From: Terrisporobacter othiniensis
GTDB taxonomy: Bacteria; Bacillota; Clostridia; Peptostreptococcales; Peptostreptococcaceae
DNA: 64,000 nucleotides
NCBI RefSeq assembly: GCF_000808015.1
Contig: NZ_JWHR01000109.1
Coordinates: 92,582 to 156,581, forward strand
Reading direction: 5' to 3'
Shown here: positions 1 to 7,654 of the stretch, piece by piece
How the letters are laid out: every line of letters begins with the position of its first letter
How positions within the stretch are numbered: position 1 is the stretch's first letter
Translations under genes and position numbers: made by a program
The notes under the pieces: model-generated
Told to the model about the DNA's origin: nothing
Databases searched by the model: none
Seen by the model: the letters and a program-made list of their open reading frames with translations, nothing else

Positions 1-133
1 TATTTATATAAAGTAAATAAAACAAATCTATTATCTTATATATTAACAATACCCATTTATCATTAAAATAAAGAGAATTTAAAAAGATGTTTAAATTAAC
101 AATATAGGGGAATATATGTAATATGATTGAAAA

Positions 134-148
134 TAGTAATCATTACTA
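134..148. promoter_or_regulatory. 15-bp palindromic operator upstream of AhpF-like gene (PerR/Fur-like)
   Basis: TAGTAATCATTACTA is a perfect 7-1-7 palindrome, the spacing of PerR/Fur-family boxes. It lies just downstream of a possible -10 (TGTAAT, 117-122). The identical 15-mer precedes ahpC at 1978-1992, with flanking bases also conserved. Control by a peroxide-sensing PerR-type repressor is inferred from the shape of the site and the peroxidase genes it precedes. No regulator gene is in the window. Confidence 0.6.
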
Positions 149-198
149 AAATTGTTATAAAAATAGAAATTAATTCTTATAGGAGGAAATGAAAATTT

Positions 199-1893
199 AT
201 GATATATGATTTAATAATAATTGGAGGCGGTCCAGCTGGTATATCTGCTGGAATTTACGCAGGAAGAGCTAAACTTAAGACTTTAGTTATAGAAAAAGAA
301 AATATGGGTGGGCAAATAAAAACTACTCATGAAATGGTTAATTATCCTGGTATCTTACAAACTACTGGAATTGATTATATGGATACATTAAGGCAACAAG
401 CTTTATCTTTTAATGTTAATTTTAAAGAAGATGAAGTTTTAGATTTAAATTTAGAATCAGATATAAAAGTGATCAAAACTAAAAAAGAAGAAATACAAGG
501 TAGAGCAATAATATTTGCAACAGGAGCATCACCAAGAAAATTAGGATTTAAAGGTGAAGAAGAATTTACTGGAAGAGGAGTTGCTTATTGTGCAACTTGT
601 GATGGAGAGTTCTTCCAGGGATTGGATGTATTTGTTATTGGAGGCGGATATGCAGCAGCGGAAGAAGCTTTATTTTTAACTAAATTTGCTAAAAAAGTAA
701 GGGTTGTCGTAAGAAAAAGTGAATTTGGTTGTGCAAAAACTATAGCAGATAAGGTTAAGGCTCATGCCAAAATAGAAGTATTATTTAATACAGAACTTGA
801 AGAAGTAGGAGGAGAAGGTGTTCTACAGTTTGCTAAATTTAAAAATAATAAAACTGGAGAAATTTTTGAGTACAAAGCAAGTAAAGAAGATGGAACTTTC
901 GGATTATTTGTATTTATAGGTTATAAACCTCAAACAGAATTGTTAAAAGGAAAAGTTCAACTAGACGAACAAGGATATATAGTAACGAATGAAGTAATGG
1001 AAACTAATTTGCCAGGAGTATATGCAGCAGGAGATTTACGCCCAAAACTATTAAGACAAGTAGTTACAGCTGTGGCTGATGGAGCTATAGCAGCTACTGT
1101 TGCAGAAAAATATGTGGAAGAACAAAAACACAGACTTGGTATAGAAGATGAAGAAGAAATAGTAGTAGAAAATAAAGTTGAAGAAAAAGTAATAGAAGAA
1201 AAAGTAATAGAAGAAAAACCAGTAGAATTATTAAATATAAATGATAAAAATAGAAAAAGTAAACTTTTAAATGATGTTTTAAGAAATCAAATAAAATCTA
1301 TTTTAGCAATGATGGAAAAAGAAGTTACTTTAGTATCTATTGTGGATGAAACTATGGAAAAATCTATAGAATTTATGGATTTAATATTAGATATGGCTTC
1401 TTTAGGTGAAAAATTAAAAGTAGAAATCTATAAAAAATCAGAAAATCCAGAAATGGAAGCAAAAATAAATGCAGATAAGTTACCAGTAGTTGCTTTATTA
1501 GATGAAAACAAAAATTACAGTGGAGTAAAATTCCATGGGGTACCAGGTGGTCACGAGCTAAATTCATTTATACTAGCAATATATAACTTAGCAGGTCCAG
1601 GTCAAGCGATTGATCAATCTTTACTAAAGGAAATAAAAGCATTTGATAAAAAAACTAATATAAAAGTAGTTGTATCTTTATCTTGTACTTTATGCCCAGA
1701 TGTGGTTGTAGCATCACAAAGACTTGCAATGGAAAATGAAAACATAGAGGCAGAGATGGTAGAGTTATCATTATTCGAAGATATAAAGCGTAAGTACAGA
1801 ATAATGAGTGTCCCAGCCATAATTGTTAATGATGATAAGATTCATTTTGGAGCTAAAAAAATAAATGAAATATTAGATTTAATAAGCAAATAA
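199..1893 (+). CDS. Thioredoxin reductase-like flavoprotein with C-terminal AhpF-type thioredoxin domains
   Basis: This is probably the NAD(P)H-dependent cytosolic reductase that recycles the AhpC encoded next to it. Residues 1-310 form a thioredoxin reductase module: FAD motif GGGPAG (9-14), redox pair CATC (C131/C134), nucleotide motif GGGYAA (148-153) and AAGDL near 276-280. A Glu/Lys-rich linker with VIEEK repeats (about 315-343) leads to two thioredoxin-like folds (about 360-564). The second carries CTLC (C496/C499) and a cis-Pro motif SVPA. Classical AhpF has the double thioredoxin fold at the N-terminus, so the order here is permuted. Start ATG follows AGGAGG. Reductase chemistry is well supported; the AhpC partnership is inferred from position and the shared operator. 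Confidence 0.88.
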   Translation: MIYDLIIIGGGPAGISAGIYAGRAKLKTLVIEKENMGGQIKTTHEMVNYPGILQTTGIDYMDTLRQQALSFNVNFKEDEVLDLNLESDIKVIKTKKEEIQGRAIIFATGASPRKLGFKGEEEFTGRGVAYCATCDGEFFQGLDVFVIGGGYAAAEEALFLTKFAKKVRVVVRKSEFGCAKTIADKVKAHAKIEVLFNTELEEVGGEGVLQFAKFKNNKTGEIFEYKASKEDGTFGLFVFIGYKPQTELLKGKVQLDEQGYIVTNEVMETNLPGVYAAGDLRPKLLRQVVTAVADGAIAATVAEKYVEEQKHRLGIEDEEEIVVENKVEEKVIEEKVIEEKPVELLNINDKNRKSKLLNDVLRNQIKSILAMMEKEVTLVSIVDETMEKSIEFMDLILDMASLGEKLKVEIYKKSENPEMEAKINADKLPVVALLDENKNYSGVKFHGVPGGHELNSFILAIYNLAGPGQAIDQSLLKEIKAFDKKTNIKVVVSLSCTLCPDVVVASQRLAMENENIEAEMVELSLFEDIKRKYRIMSVPAIIVNDDKIHFGAKKINEILDLISK

Positions 1894-1955
1894 GTTTAAT
1901 CTAAAAACTATAAAAAAATTAAAAAATATGTTTAAAGTGAATTTTACTGGGAATA

Positions 1956-1992
1956 TATAATATCAAGATGATGAAAATAGTAATCATTACTA
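1956..1992 (+). promoter_or_regulatory. ahpC promoter -10 with PerR/Fur-like palindrome
   Basis: A TATAAT -10 (1956-1961) is followed at 1978-1992 by TAGTAATCATTACTA, identical to the site upstream of the preceding reductase gene. No good -35 is visible. The palindrome lies downstream of the likely transcription start, a position suited to repression. It suggests ahpC has its own regulated promoter as well as possible read-through. Confidence 0.55.
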
Positions 1993-2035
1993 AATTTAAA
2001 AAAATAAAATAAGGTTAAATAAAGGAGAAAAAATT

Positions 2036-2599
2036 ATGTCATTAATAAATAAAAAGGTATCAGAATTTAAAGTTCAAGCATATCAAAACGGAGATTTCAA
2101 AGAAGTAACACTTGAAGATGTAAAAGGTCATTGGTCAGTGTTCGTATTTTACCCAGCAGACTTTACATTTGTTTGCCCAACTGAATTAGGGGATTTAGCT
2201 GATAACTATGCTAAATTCCAAGAAATAGGATGCGAAGTTTACTCAGTATCAACAGATAGCCACTTTGTTCACAAAGCTTGGGCAGATGCATCAGAAACTA
2301 TAGGAAAAATACAATACCCAATGTTAGCAGATCCAACTGGAAAATTAACTAGAGATTTCGATGTTATGATAGAAGAAGATGGAATGGCTTTAAGAGGAAC
2401 ATTCATAATAAATCCAGAAGGTGAAATCAAAGCTTACGAAGTACATGATTTAGGGATAGGAAGAAATGCAGAAGAATTATTAAGAAAAGTTCAAGCTGCA
2501 CAATTCGTAGCAGAACATGGAGATCAAGTTTGTCCAGCTAAATGGACTCCAGGAGCTGAAACTTTAGTACCAAGCTTAGACTTAGTAGGAAAATTATAA
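2036..2599 (+). CDS. ahpC: Peroxiredoxin AhpC (typical 2-Cys)
   Basis: This cytosolic peroxidase reduces H2O2, organic peroxides and peroxynitrite using paired cysteines, then is re-reduced by an AhpF-type flavoprotein, probably the one encoded just upstream. The 187-residue length is normal for AhpC. The peroxidatic Cys47 sits in DFTFVCPTE and the resolving Cys166 in DQVCPAKW, both in the expected context. The start ATG follows AAAGGAGA. Codon use is more G/C-rich at third positions than in neighbours, which fits a highly expressed gene. The gene ends at a clear hairpin terminator and has its own PerR-like operator. Confidence 0.97.
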   Translation: MSLINKKVSEFKVQAYQNGDFKEVTLEDVKGHWSVFVFYPADFTFVCPTELGDLADNYAKFQEIGCEVYSVSTDSHFVHKAWADASETIGKIQYPMLADPTGKLTRDFDVMIEEDGMALRGTFIINPEGEIKAYEVHDLGIGRNAEELLRKVQAAQFVAEHGDQVCPAKWTPGAETLVPSLDLVGKL

Positions 2600-2620
2600 G
2601 AGATAAATAATTAATTCTTT

Positions 2621-2652
2621 AAGATACTATGATAATTCATAGTATCTTCTTT
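2621..2652 (+). terminator. Terminator of ahpC
   Basis: AAGATACTATG (2621-2631) pairs perfectly with CATAGTATCTT (2638-2648) around a 6-nt loop. The T-rich tail is short and interrupted. Confidence 0.7.
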
Positions 2653-2686
2653 CGTATTAAGAGATTATAGTTACAACTATGTAACT

Positions 2687-2695
2687 TGGTATAAT
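2687..2695 (+). promoter_or_regulatory. Extended -10 promoter for the gene at 2754
   Basis: TG-N-TATAAT at 2687-2695 is an extended -10 motif. Just upstream is a small palindrome, ATAGTT-AC-AACTAT (2667-2680), in the -35 region. No consensus -35 is present, which is tolerated by extended -10 promoters. Confidence 0.5.
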
Positions 2696-2753
2696 TTTAA
2701 TGTTATGTATATAATTATATTAAAATTAACTTTAAGTAGATTGGGAGAATTGA

Positions 2754-3584
2754 ATGAAAAAATATATAATACCTGGGGTTTTAATAATACTTTCTGGAAT
2801 GCTTATTTATCAAACATATAGTTTAAATACTATAAAAGAAGAATTAGAAAATATAAAAAATACGAATGCATCTTTACAAGGGGATATAGGTTCTTTAAGT
2901 GATGAGCTAAGCAGTCAAATTCAATCCATAATACATGAAGAATTGGGAAAATCTTATTTGACTAAGGATATAAGTTTTAAACTGAATAAGAATACTGATA
3001 AGGGATATGATTTAACAGCTAGAGTAGAGCTCAGTGAACTAAAAGGAAATTCAAATGTTCTATTTATGTATAAAGCTGTAAACTCTAATGAATGGAAAGA
3101 GTTAGAGTTGAAAAAGGATAAAGAGTTATCTTATGCGGGAGAGTTCACTTTATTATATGACAATGACTATGAATATAAAATTGTAATCAAAGGTGATAAA
3201 ACGGAAAGTAGTGATGTAGAAGAGTTGGCAAAATATATGTTTATGCCAGCATCACCTGATGTTAGCTGGAGTTATAATGATGATGGGATATATCTTAATG
3301 CTTATCCTTATGTGGAAGATGAGCTAGAGCAAACATCTGATGAAAATAAAATAAAAACTATTGAAATAATAGTTAATAATAATAAAGAGAAAACTTATAA
3401 ATGTGAATATAAAGAAGAATCTATGTATGATGAAAATGATGAGGTTATGGATGAAAGTAAATATTATGAAGCTAATATACCAAAAGAAGCTTATAATGAT
3501 AAGGTAAATTCTATAAAAATAAAAGTAACTTATGAAAGCGGGATAGTTAATATTGAAGATGTGACTAATAAACAAGCTGAATAA
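2754..3584 (+). CDS. Membrane-anchored coiled-coil protein, unknown function
   Basis: I do not recognise a family. The 276-residue protein starts with a single hydrophobic segment (about 4-24, IIPGVLIILSGMLIYQTY), followed by a heptad-like coiled coil (about 25-60). The rest is acidic and looks beta-rich, with a periodic pattern that could be one or two Ig-like domains (about 75-155 and 165-270). It is likely tethered to the outer face of the membrane by an uncleaved anchor, since no lipobox or signal-peptidase site is evident. It is monocistronic, with an extended -10 promoter upstream and a strong bidirectional terminator downstream. The start ATG follows GGGAGA. Confidence 0.7.
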   Translation: MKKYIIPGVLIILSGMLIYQTYSLNTIKEELENIKNTNASLQGDIGSLSDELSSQIQSIIHEELGKSYLTKDISFKLNKNTDKGYDLTARVELSELKGNSNVLFMYKAVNSNEWKELELKKDKELSYAGEFTLLYDNDYEYKIVIKGDKTESSDVEELAKYMFMPASPDVSWSYNDDGIYLNAYPYVEDELEQTSDENKIKTIEIIVNNNKEKTYKCEYKEESMYDENDEVMDESKYYEANIPKEAYNDKVNSIKIKVTYESGIVNIEDVTNKQAE

Positions 3585-3593
3585 TGTATGATA

Positions 3594-3640
3594 AAAATAG
3601 ACTTATATCAATTAAAATATAATTGATATAAGCCTATTTT
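3594..3640. terminator. Bidirectional terminator between convergent genes
   Basis: A 20-bp near-perfect stem (3594-3613 with 3621-3640, one mismatch) has a 7-nt loop and T-runs in both orientations. It separates the plus-strand gene ending at 3584 from the minus-strand gene ending at 3651. Confidence 0.85.
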
Positions 3641-3650
3641 ATTTGAATTA

Positions 3651-4040
3651 CTATTGATTTTTCGGTGTTTTTTTGACCTTCTTAACTTTTTTAACTTTTT
3701 TCTTAGTAGTAGGTGTGCTTTCTTCAATTTGAGTCTTATTATTTTTATTTATAGACTTAGTTTTTTTAGCATTTTTCTTAACCTTTTCTTGTACCTCTGC
3801 ATCAGTTATTTTATTCATTATACTATCAAGTTTTTGTTGTTGTGCTGGATCTAAGAAGGTTTTGAATTTAGATACTACTTCATCTTTTCCTTTTAAATTT
3901 TTACCGATTTTAACAAGTTCATCGATAAGTTCATCTTCTGATTTTCCTTTATAACCATCTGCTATTTTTTCAACTTTGTTTTTATCAATATTTTTTTCTT
4001 TTGCAAACTTTTCAAGGGTTTTTGGATCTACTTTTTTCAT
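3651..4040 (-). CDS. Small lysine-rich helical protein, unknown
   Basis: A 129-residue protein of no family I recognise. Residues 1-85 look fully helical (KTLEKFAKEKN, FLDPAQQQKLDSIMNKI). Residues 90-129 are a basic, low-complexity tail ending in KKKVKKVKKVKKTPKN. There is no signal peptide or membrane segment. The basic tail suggests nucleic-acid or polyanion binding, but that is inference. A similar basic stretch (KIKKIKKKTRSK) occurs in the unrelated-looking protein at 6351-7265. The start ATG has a good Shine-Dalgarno, AAAGGAG. A candidate promoter is at 4071-4099. Confidence 0.75.
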   Translation of the reverse strand: MKKVDPKTLEKFAKEKNIDKNKVEKIADGYKGKSEDELIDELVKIGKNLKGKDEVVSKFKTFLDPAQQQKLDSIMNKITDAEVQEKVKKNAKKTKSINKNNKTQIEESTPTTKKKVKKVKKVKKTPKNQ

Positions 4041-4070
4041 AGCAAACTCCTTTCATATTACTATTTTTAC

Positions 4071-4099
4071 ATTATAGAATTTGTAATTTATATGTTTAA
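4071..4099 (-). promoter_or_regulatory. Candidate promoter for the lysine-rich protein
   Basis: On the minus strand TTAAAC (4094-4099) and TATAAT (4071-4076) are separated by 17 bp. The -10 is consensus and the -35 is weak. Confidence 0.4.
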
Positions 4100-4269
4100 A
4101 TAGTTCATATTTAACTAAATATTGATTAATCTATTATTTAATATATGCATAAGAATTTTAATAGTGTTAAACTTCTAAAATCTTTCTAAAATAAATCCTT
4201 AATATAAATATATTAATAAGTAATAAAAAAATTCTATTTGAATAAGTAATATGTCGGTGAAATAATTAA

Positions 4270-4818
4270 TTAGTTTTCATTATAAATAAGAGTAGACGAC
4301 ACTCTTTTTGAAACAGTTGAGCCCACTATGTAAGCTAGTATTAATTTTATAAAATCTACCAATACAAAAGGAGCGACACAATATAAAATACTTTGATGAA
4401 TTGTATTTCCTGTTATTAATGCAAACATTAATGTTCCTGTTATGTATACGATAATTAATCCTGCTATTAGTGATAAGAAAATTATTATAGTAGATGAAGA
4501 TTTATCTTTAGCAAGACCTATTATATAAACCATTAAAGGAAGTCCTAGTAAATATCCTCCCGTTGGACCGAACAAAATACCAACTCCTCCTGAAAATTGA
4601 GCAAATACAGGAATACCAATGCATCCTAATAATAAATAAATTAAAACAGAAATAGTACTTAATTTAGAACCAAGTATTAATCCTGTTACAGCTACAGCTA
4701 AAATTTGCATAGTAAGTGGAACGGTTGTAAATGGTAATGGTATTGAAATTTGCGACAAAATTGCAACTATAGCAGCAAAAATAGAACATAATATAAGTTC
4801 TTTAGTTGAAAGTTTCAT
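4270..4818 (-). CDS. bioY: BioY biotin transporter substrate-binding subunit
   Basis: BioY is the integral-membrane S-component that captures biotin. In clostridia it usually works with a shared ECF energising module (EcfT, EcfA) encoded elsewhere, none of which is in this window. The 182-residue length and about six hydrophobic segments fit the family. Recognisable features are the N-terminal helix with LPFTTVPLTMQ and the central GPTGGYLLG loop. The start ATG follows AAGGAGG. A BirA-like operator with a promoter lies directly upstream, so transcription is probably repressed when biotin is plentiful. Confidence 0.94.
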   Translation of the reverse strand: MKLSTKELILCSIFAAIVAILSQISIPLPFTTVPLTMQILAVAVTGLILGSKLSTISVLIYLLLGCIGIPVFAQFSGGVGILFGPTGGYLLGLPLMVYIIGLAKDKSSSTIIIFLSLIAGLIIVYITGTLMFALITGNTIHQSILYCVAPFVLVDFIKLILAYIVGSTVSKRVSSTLIYNEN

Positions 4819-4843
4819 AATAATCCTCCTTAATAATATATAA

Positions 4844-4906
4844 TTAGGTTAACTCGTAAGAGCGATTAAGTTAACTTAATTATATATGAAAAAATAAAAA
4901 AATCAA
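4844..4906 (-). promoter_or_regulatory. bioY promoter with BirA-like operator
   Basis: On the minus strand TTGATT (4901-4906) and TATAAT (4879-4884) are 16 bp apart. Immediately downstream is an inverted repeat with half-sites at 4844-4853 and 4870-4879 (TTAGGTTAAC and GTTAACTTAA on the plus strand), spaced by 16 bp. GTTAAC half-sites with 14-16 bp spacing are the known signature of biotin repressor BirA operators. The outer bases differ from the Bacillus consensus. Confidence 0.6.
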
Positions 4907-4967
4907 GAAATAATTGTAAAATATAAAAATGAATATAAACTATTTATTCTCTGAGGGAATAAATGAT

Positions 4968-5222
4968 TTATTTCTTTGAATTGAAAATGAAGCCATCAAA
5001 ATATAGTATATGAGTATGAAAATTTTTATAAATAAAAAGTACTAAGCTAATGCTACGAGTAGTTCTATTAAATAGTAAAATATTTAATTCGTTTTCCCAT
5101 GCTTTTATTTGCTTAGATAAAGAAGATTGAGATATACATAATTCTTATTATGCTAAAGAAAAACTTTTATATTTATTTAGTGATAAAAAATACTTAACTT
5201 GTTCTATAGTAATAAAAAACAC
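4968..5222 (-). pseudogene. Remnant of a LysR-type regulator (DNA-binding domain)
   Basis: On the minus strand this 85-codon frame encodes a recognisable LysR winged-helix N-terminus: ITIEQVKYFLSL, then SFSLA, two consecutive stops (TAA TAA), then ELCISQSSLSKQIKAWENEL and LLFNRTTRSISL. The double stop falls inside the helix-turn-helix. The homology ends after about 60 residues and the whole effector-binding domain is missing. The apparent GTG start overlaps the terminator of the neighbouring gene. This is a decayed, truncated gene. Whether it once regulated bioY or the phospholipase-like gene cannot be told. Confidence 0.8.
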
Positions 5223-5286
5223 CTTCTTTATGTCAGATTATCTATGATATACAATAGAAATAATATCATGTAGAGGAAGGTGTAAA
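5211..5286 (-). terminator. Terminator of the phospholipase C-like gene
   Basis: Read on the minus strand, ACACCTTC (5276-5283) pairs with GAAGGTGT (5219-5226) and is followed by a T-run. The long loop contains an inner ATGATAT/ATATCAT stem. It lies directly after the stop codon of the minus-strand gene. Confidence 0.6.
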
Positions 5287-5295
5287 TTTTCATAT

Positions 5296-6087
5296 TTACT
5301 CAAAATTTCTATTTAGTCTTTGTGGTAAAGGAGAGTTATTTTTGATAGAAGTATAAAAATCTTCAAGTATATTAGCTGCTTTATTAATAGAACAATCATA
5401 TAAATTTTCAATATTTAAGCATATGTTTTTGCATCTTGGATTCTCATCTAAATTAAAAAATATTCCGTGTAATTTATTATAAAGAGCTGAAATTTTAAGC
5501 CCAGAAAAAATAATAAACCTACTTATTTTATTTGGGGTATTGAAAATAGAGTTGTAAAATTTCATAGATTTAAGAGCTCTAGTAATTTTTGAGGTATCTG
5601 TATCAAAAAATGGTGATATAACTTCAGCTAAAGTACTATCTGCATTAATATGAGTGGTTAAATCTACAGAAAAAGGATTTTTTCCTTCTTTGTTTATTAA
5701 TAACTTATCAAACTCAGATTCAATTTCAGTATGAGATAAATTCTCATATTTAGTTGTTTTATTGATATAAGGATGACATTCACTGTCTAGCATAAAATGA
5801 CATAAAAAACCAAATGCATAAGCTAATGATTTTTCTTTATCATTTGATTTTTTTATTATATTTATCGATTTTTCAAAAAATATATTTGCTTTTTCATAGT
5901 GAATACTATGTCCTAATTTATTTGTTGGATTATGATATAGTATTGGTTTGTAATAAAAGAAAATATCTGGTCCATGGAGGCCTATGAAAAATAAATCAAT
6001 ATTTTTTGAAATAATTTTAGAAACCTCATCATCAACTTGCTCTAAAACTTTTTTTCCAAAAGCATAATGTGCATAAGTACCAGGCAT
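5296..6087 (-). CDS. Zinc-dependent phospholipase C-like protein
   Basis: A 263-residue protein with the metal-ligand layout of the Zn-dependent PLC/S1-P1 nuclease-like fold: N-terminal MPGTYAHYAFG, HGPD (38-41), H60/H63, HFMLDSECH (97-105) and HTEIE (119-123). Such proteins hydrolyse phospholipids or act as uncharacterised metal-dependent hydrolases. No signal peptide is visible, so it is probably cytosolic. The start at 6087 is preferred over the ATG at 6102, because GGAGGT lies inside the first codons of the longer frame and is well spaced from the second ATG. The exact substrate is unknown. Confidence 0.82.
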   Translation of the reverse strand: MPGTYAHYAFGKKVLEQVDDEVSKIISKNIDLFFIGLHGPDIFFYYKPILYHNPTNKLGHSIHYEKANIFFEKSINIIKKSNDKEKSLAYAFGFLCHFMLDSECHPYINKTTKYENLSHTEIESEFDKLLINKEGKNPFSVDLTTHINADSTLAEVISPFFDTDTSKITRALKSMKFYNSIFNTPNKISRFIIFSGLKISALYNKLHGIFFNLDENPRCKNICLNIENLYDCSINKAANILEDFYTSIKNNSPLPQRLNRNFE

Positions 6088-6350
6088 AGATACTACCTCC
6101 ATAATAAAATATTATATATAAGATTTAGTATATCAACTTTCAAAGAAAAAAATTAGTTTCTATAATATCTATGGAATTTTTCTCATAGTATTAATATATA
6201 GAAGTAATTTGTAAATAAGGTAATTCAATTAGTTAAGATAAATAAATCCTTATAAAAAATATATATTCACTAGTAGATTAAAATGTAACACATATAGTTT
6301 AGGATTCATATTTTATTAAGAAGGAGTAGTAATATTAAGGGGTGACTTGT

Positions 6351-7265
6351 GTGAACAATTTACTGTTAATACTTGCAATGATGGTATTGAGTAATGGTAA
6401 TGTATCATTATTTGATAATAAAAATAAATCAAATAAGTCTGCAGAGGAGTCAACAAAGATGGAAGTTATTGAACCAAGTCCTAAAAGTAGTCAGAATCAG
6501 AGAAGTGGTCCAAAAGTAAGAAAAATTAAAAAGATAAAAAAGAAGACTCGAAGCAAAGATACTACTAGAGAGAAAAAGAATGATCCTATCAAAAATATTT
6601 TGAAGTTTGATATGACGGATGTTAATAAAGGTATCAACTTAATGGATTTAAGCGAGGAAGACTTAGATAGAGGAATGGAAATAATAACAAAAACGAAGAA
6701 GTATATGAATAAAGAGGAAAGAAGTATACTTATAAAGTTAGAGAGTGTTCTCGATTTAGTAAAAGGAATAAAAAAATTAAATGACATTAATATATTGAGC
6801 GAAGAAGATGAAAGTGAATTTTTTAGAAGTATGGATGAAGAAGATAAAAAAAATATGATGATAAAAGAAATAATAGAAGTTTTTCCAGAAAAGAAAAAGC
6901 AGTCTGTGGAAAAGGCTCTTGAAATGAAAAAAATGATAGATTTATTTGCTGAATTATTTTTACCAGATGGAGAAGAAGGTGGAGGATTTAGTTTAAGTTC
7001 TCTTGCTGATATTAATAACTTAGGTAGTATCAATAACTTGAAATTATTAGGAAGTTTGCTAAGAAGTCTAGATGGTGATGATGAAGACGAAAGTGAAGAT
7101 AAAGAGTATGAATGTGTTGAAGTAGATGAAGAGGATATAGAAGAAGAAAATACAGTGGATGATTATGATGAATATTTGGAAGTAAACAAAGCAATGACAA
7201 ATAATAAAAAATATAGTAAAAGTAAATCAAGAAGAAATAAAAACAAAAGAAAAAAAGAAATTTGA
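6351..7265 (+). CDS. Charged low-complexity protein, unknown
   Basis: A protein of about 304 residues with no family I recognise. It begins with a short hydrophobic stretch (NNLLLILAMMVLSNG), then a Ser/Lys-rich segment with a basic cluster (KVRKIKKIKKKTRSK). A helical, Leu/Lys/Glu-rich core covers about 75-215, followed by a Gly/Ser/Leu patch and a very acidic region (DGDDEDESEDKEYE). The C-terminus is again basic (SKSRRNKNKRKKEI). Such charge-segregated proteins are often spore-coat or polyanion-associated, but that is a guess. Start GTG 6351 is preferred because AAGGGGTG sits just ahead of it, overlapping the alternative GTG at 6342. Confidence 0.65.
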   Translation: MNNLLLILAMMVLSNGNVSLFDNKNKSNKSAEESTKMEVIEPSPKSSQNQRSGPKVRKIKKIKKKTRSKDTTREKKNDPIKNILKFDMTDVNKGINLMDLSEEDLDRGMEIITKTKKYMNKEERSILIKLESVLDLVKGIKKLNDINILSEEDESEFFRSMDEEDKKNMMIKEIIEVFPEKKKQSVEKALEMKKMIDLFAELFLPDGEEGGGFSLSSLADINNLGSINNLKLLGSLLRSLDGDDEDESEDKEYECVEVDEEDIEEENTVDDYDEYLEVNKAMTNNKKYSKSKSRRNKNKRKKEI

Positions 7266-7391
7266 TGAAATACAGGATTGTAGAAGAAGATTTGATTACT
7301 TACATAAGTTGAATTACAAAATATTGTAAAAATATCTTAAATTTAAAAATTTTTACAGAATAAACTACTTTAATTATTTTAACTTTTGTAT

Positions 7392-7397
7392 TATAAT
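7392..7397 (+). promoter_or_regulatory. -10 element of the 6S RNA promoter
   Basis: TATAAT at 7392-7397 is placed so that transcription would begin near 7404-7408, at the 5' end of the structured RNA. The -35 is not well conserved. Confidence 0.45.
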
Positions 7398-7404
7398 AAA
7401 TATA

Positions 7405-7600
7405 AATTAAGAAAAAACTCCTGAGACATGCGACAGGTATCCTTTAAATTCAACCGACATGCACTATACGGGAGATCGGGTCTTGCAATAGTAAGATGCC
7501 ATTATATTTATATAAAGGAATTTAAATTTGCGAGCAGGTCACCCACCTGGGAGATTCTCGGGTCTGAATTTATGGGGCCAACGGTGCCTTGGGAATAAAA
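7405..7600 (+). ncRNA. ssrS: 6S RNA (RNA polymerase regulator)
   Basis: About 195 nt that are much more GC-rich than their surroundings. The ends form a closing stem: TCCTGAGACA near 7420 pairs with TGCCTTGGGA near 7585. A second stem pairs TTAAATTCA with TGAATTTA, then CCGA with TCGG, and a CAGGT-CACCC-ACCTG hairpin lies in the 3' half. This rod with an internal bulge is the 6S architecture, in which the RNA mimics an open promoter and sequesters housekeeping holoenzyme. The 5' end also resembles the start of enterobacterial 6S RNA (CTCTGAGATG). It is flanked by a -10 and a strong terminator, with no long ORF inside. Confidence 0.75.
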
Positions 7601-7601
7601 A

Positions 7602-7632
7602 AATGTTGCTATTTTTAGCAACATTTTTATTT
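7602..7632 (+). terminator. Terminator of 6S RNA
   Basis: AATGTTGCT (7602-7610) pairs with AGCAACATT (7617-7625), followed by TTTATTTT. It lies directly after the RNA and may also serve the convergent gene ending at 7655. Confidence 0.85.
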
Positions 7633-7654
7633 TGCAAATTTTTAATTTTAGATG

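Noticed and set aside
6497..7033. Minus-strand Phe/Ser/Leu/Ile-rich ORF opposite the charged protein gene
   Set aside because: Complement of Lys/Glu codons in AT-rich DNA gives artificial hydrophobic ORFs; no ribosome binding site.
7411..7430. TPP riboswitch suggested by CTGAGA
   Set aside because: The rest of the region lacks the second TPP motif and no thiamine gene follows; the long rod and terminator fit 6S RNA better.
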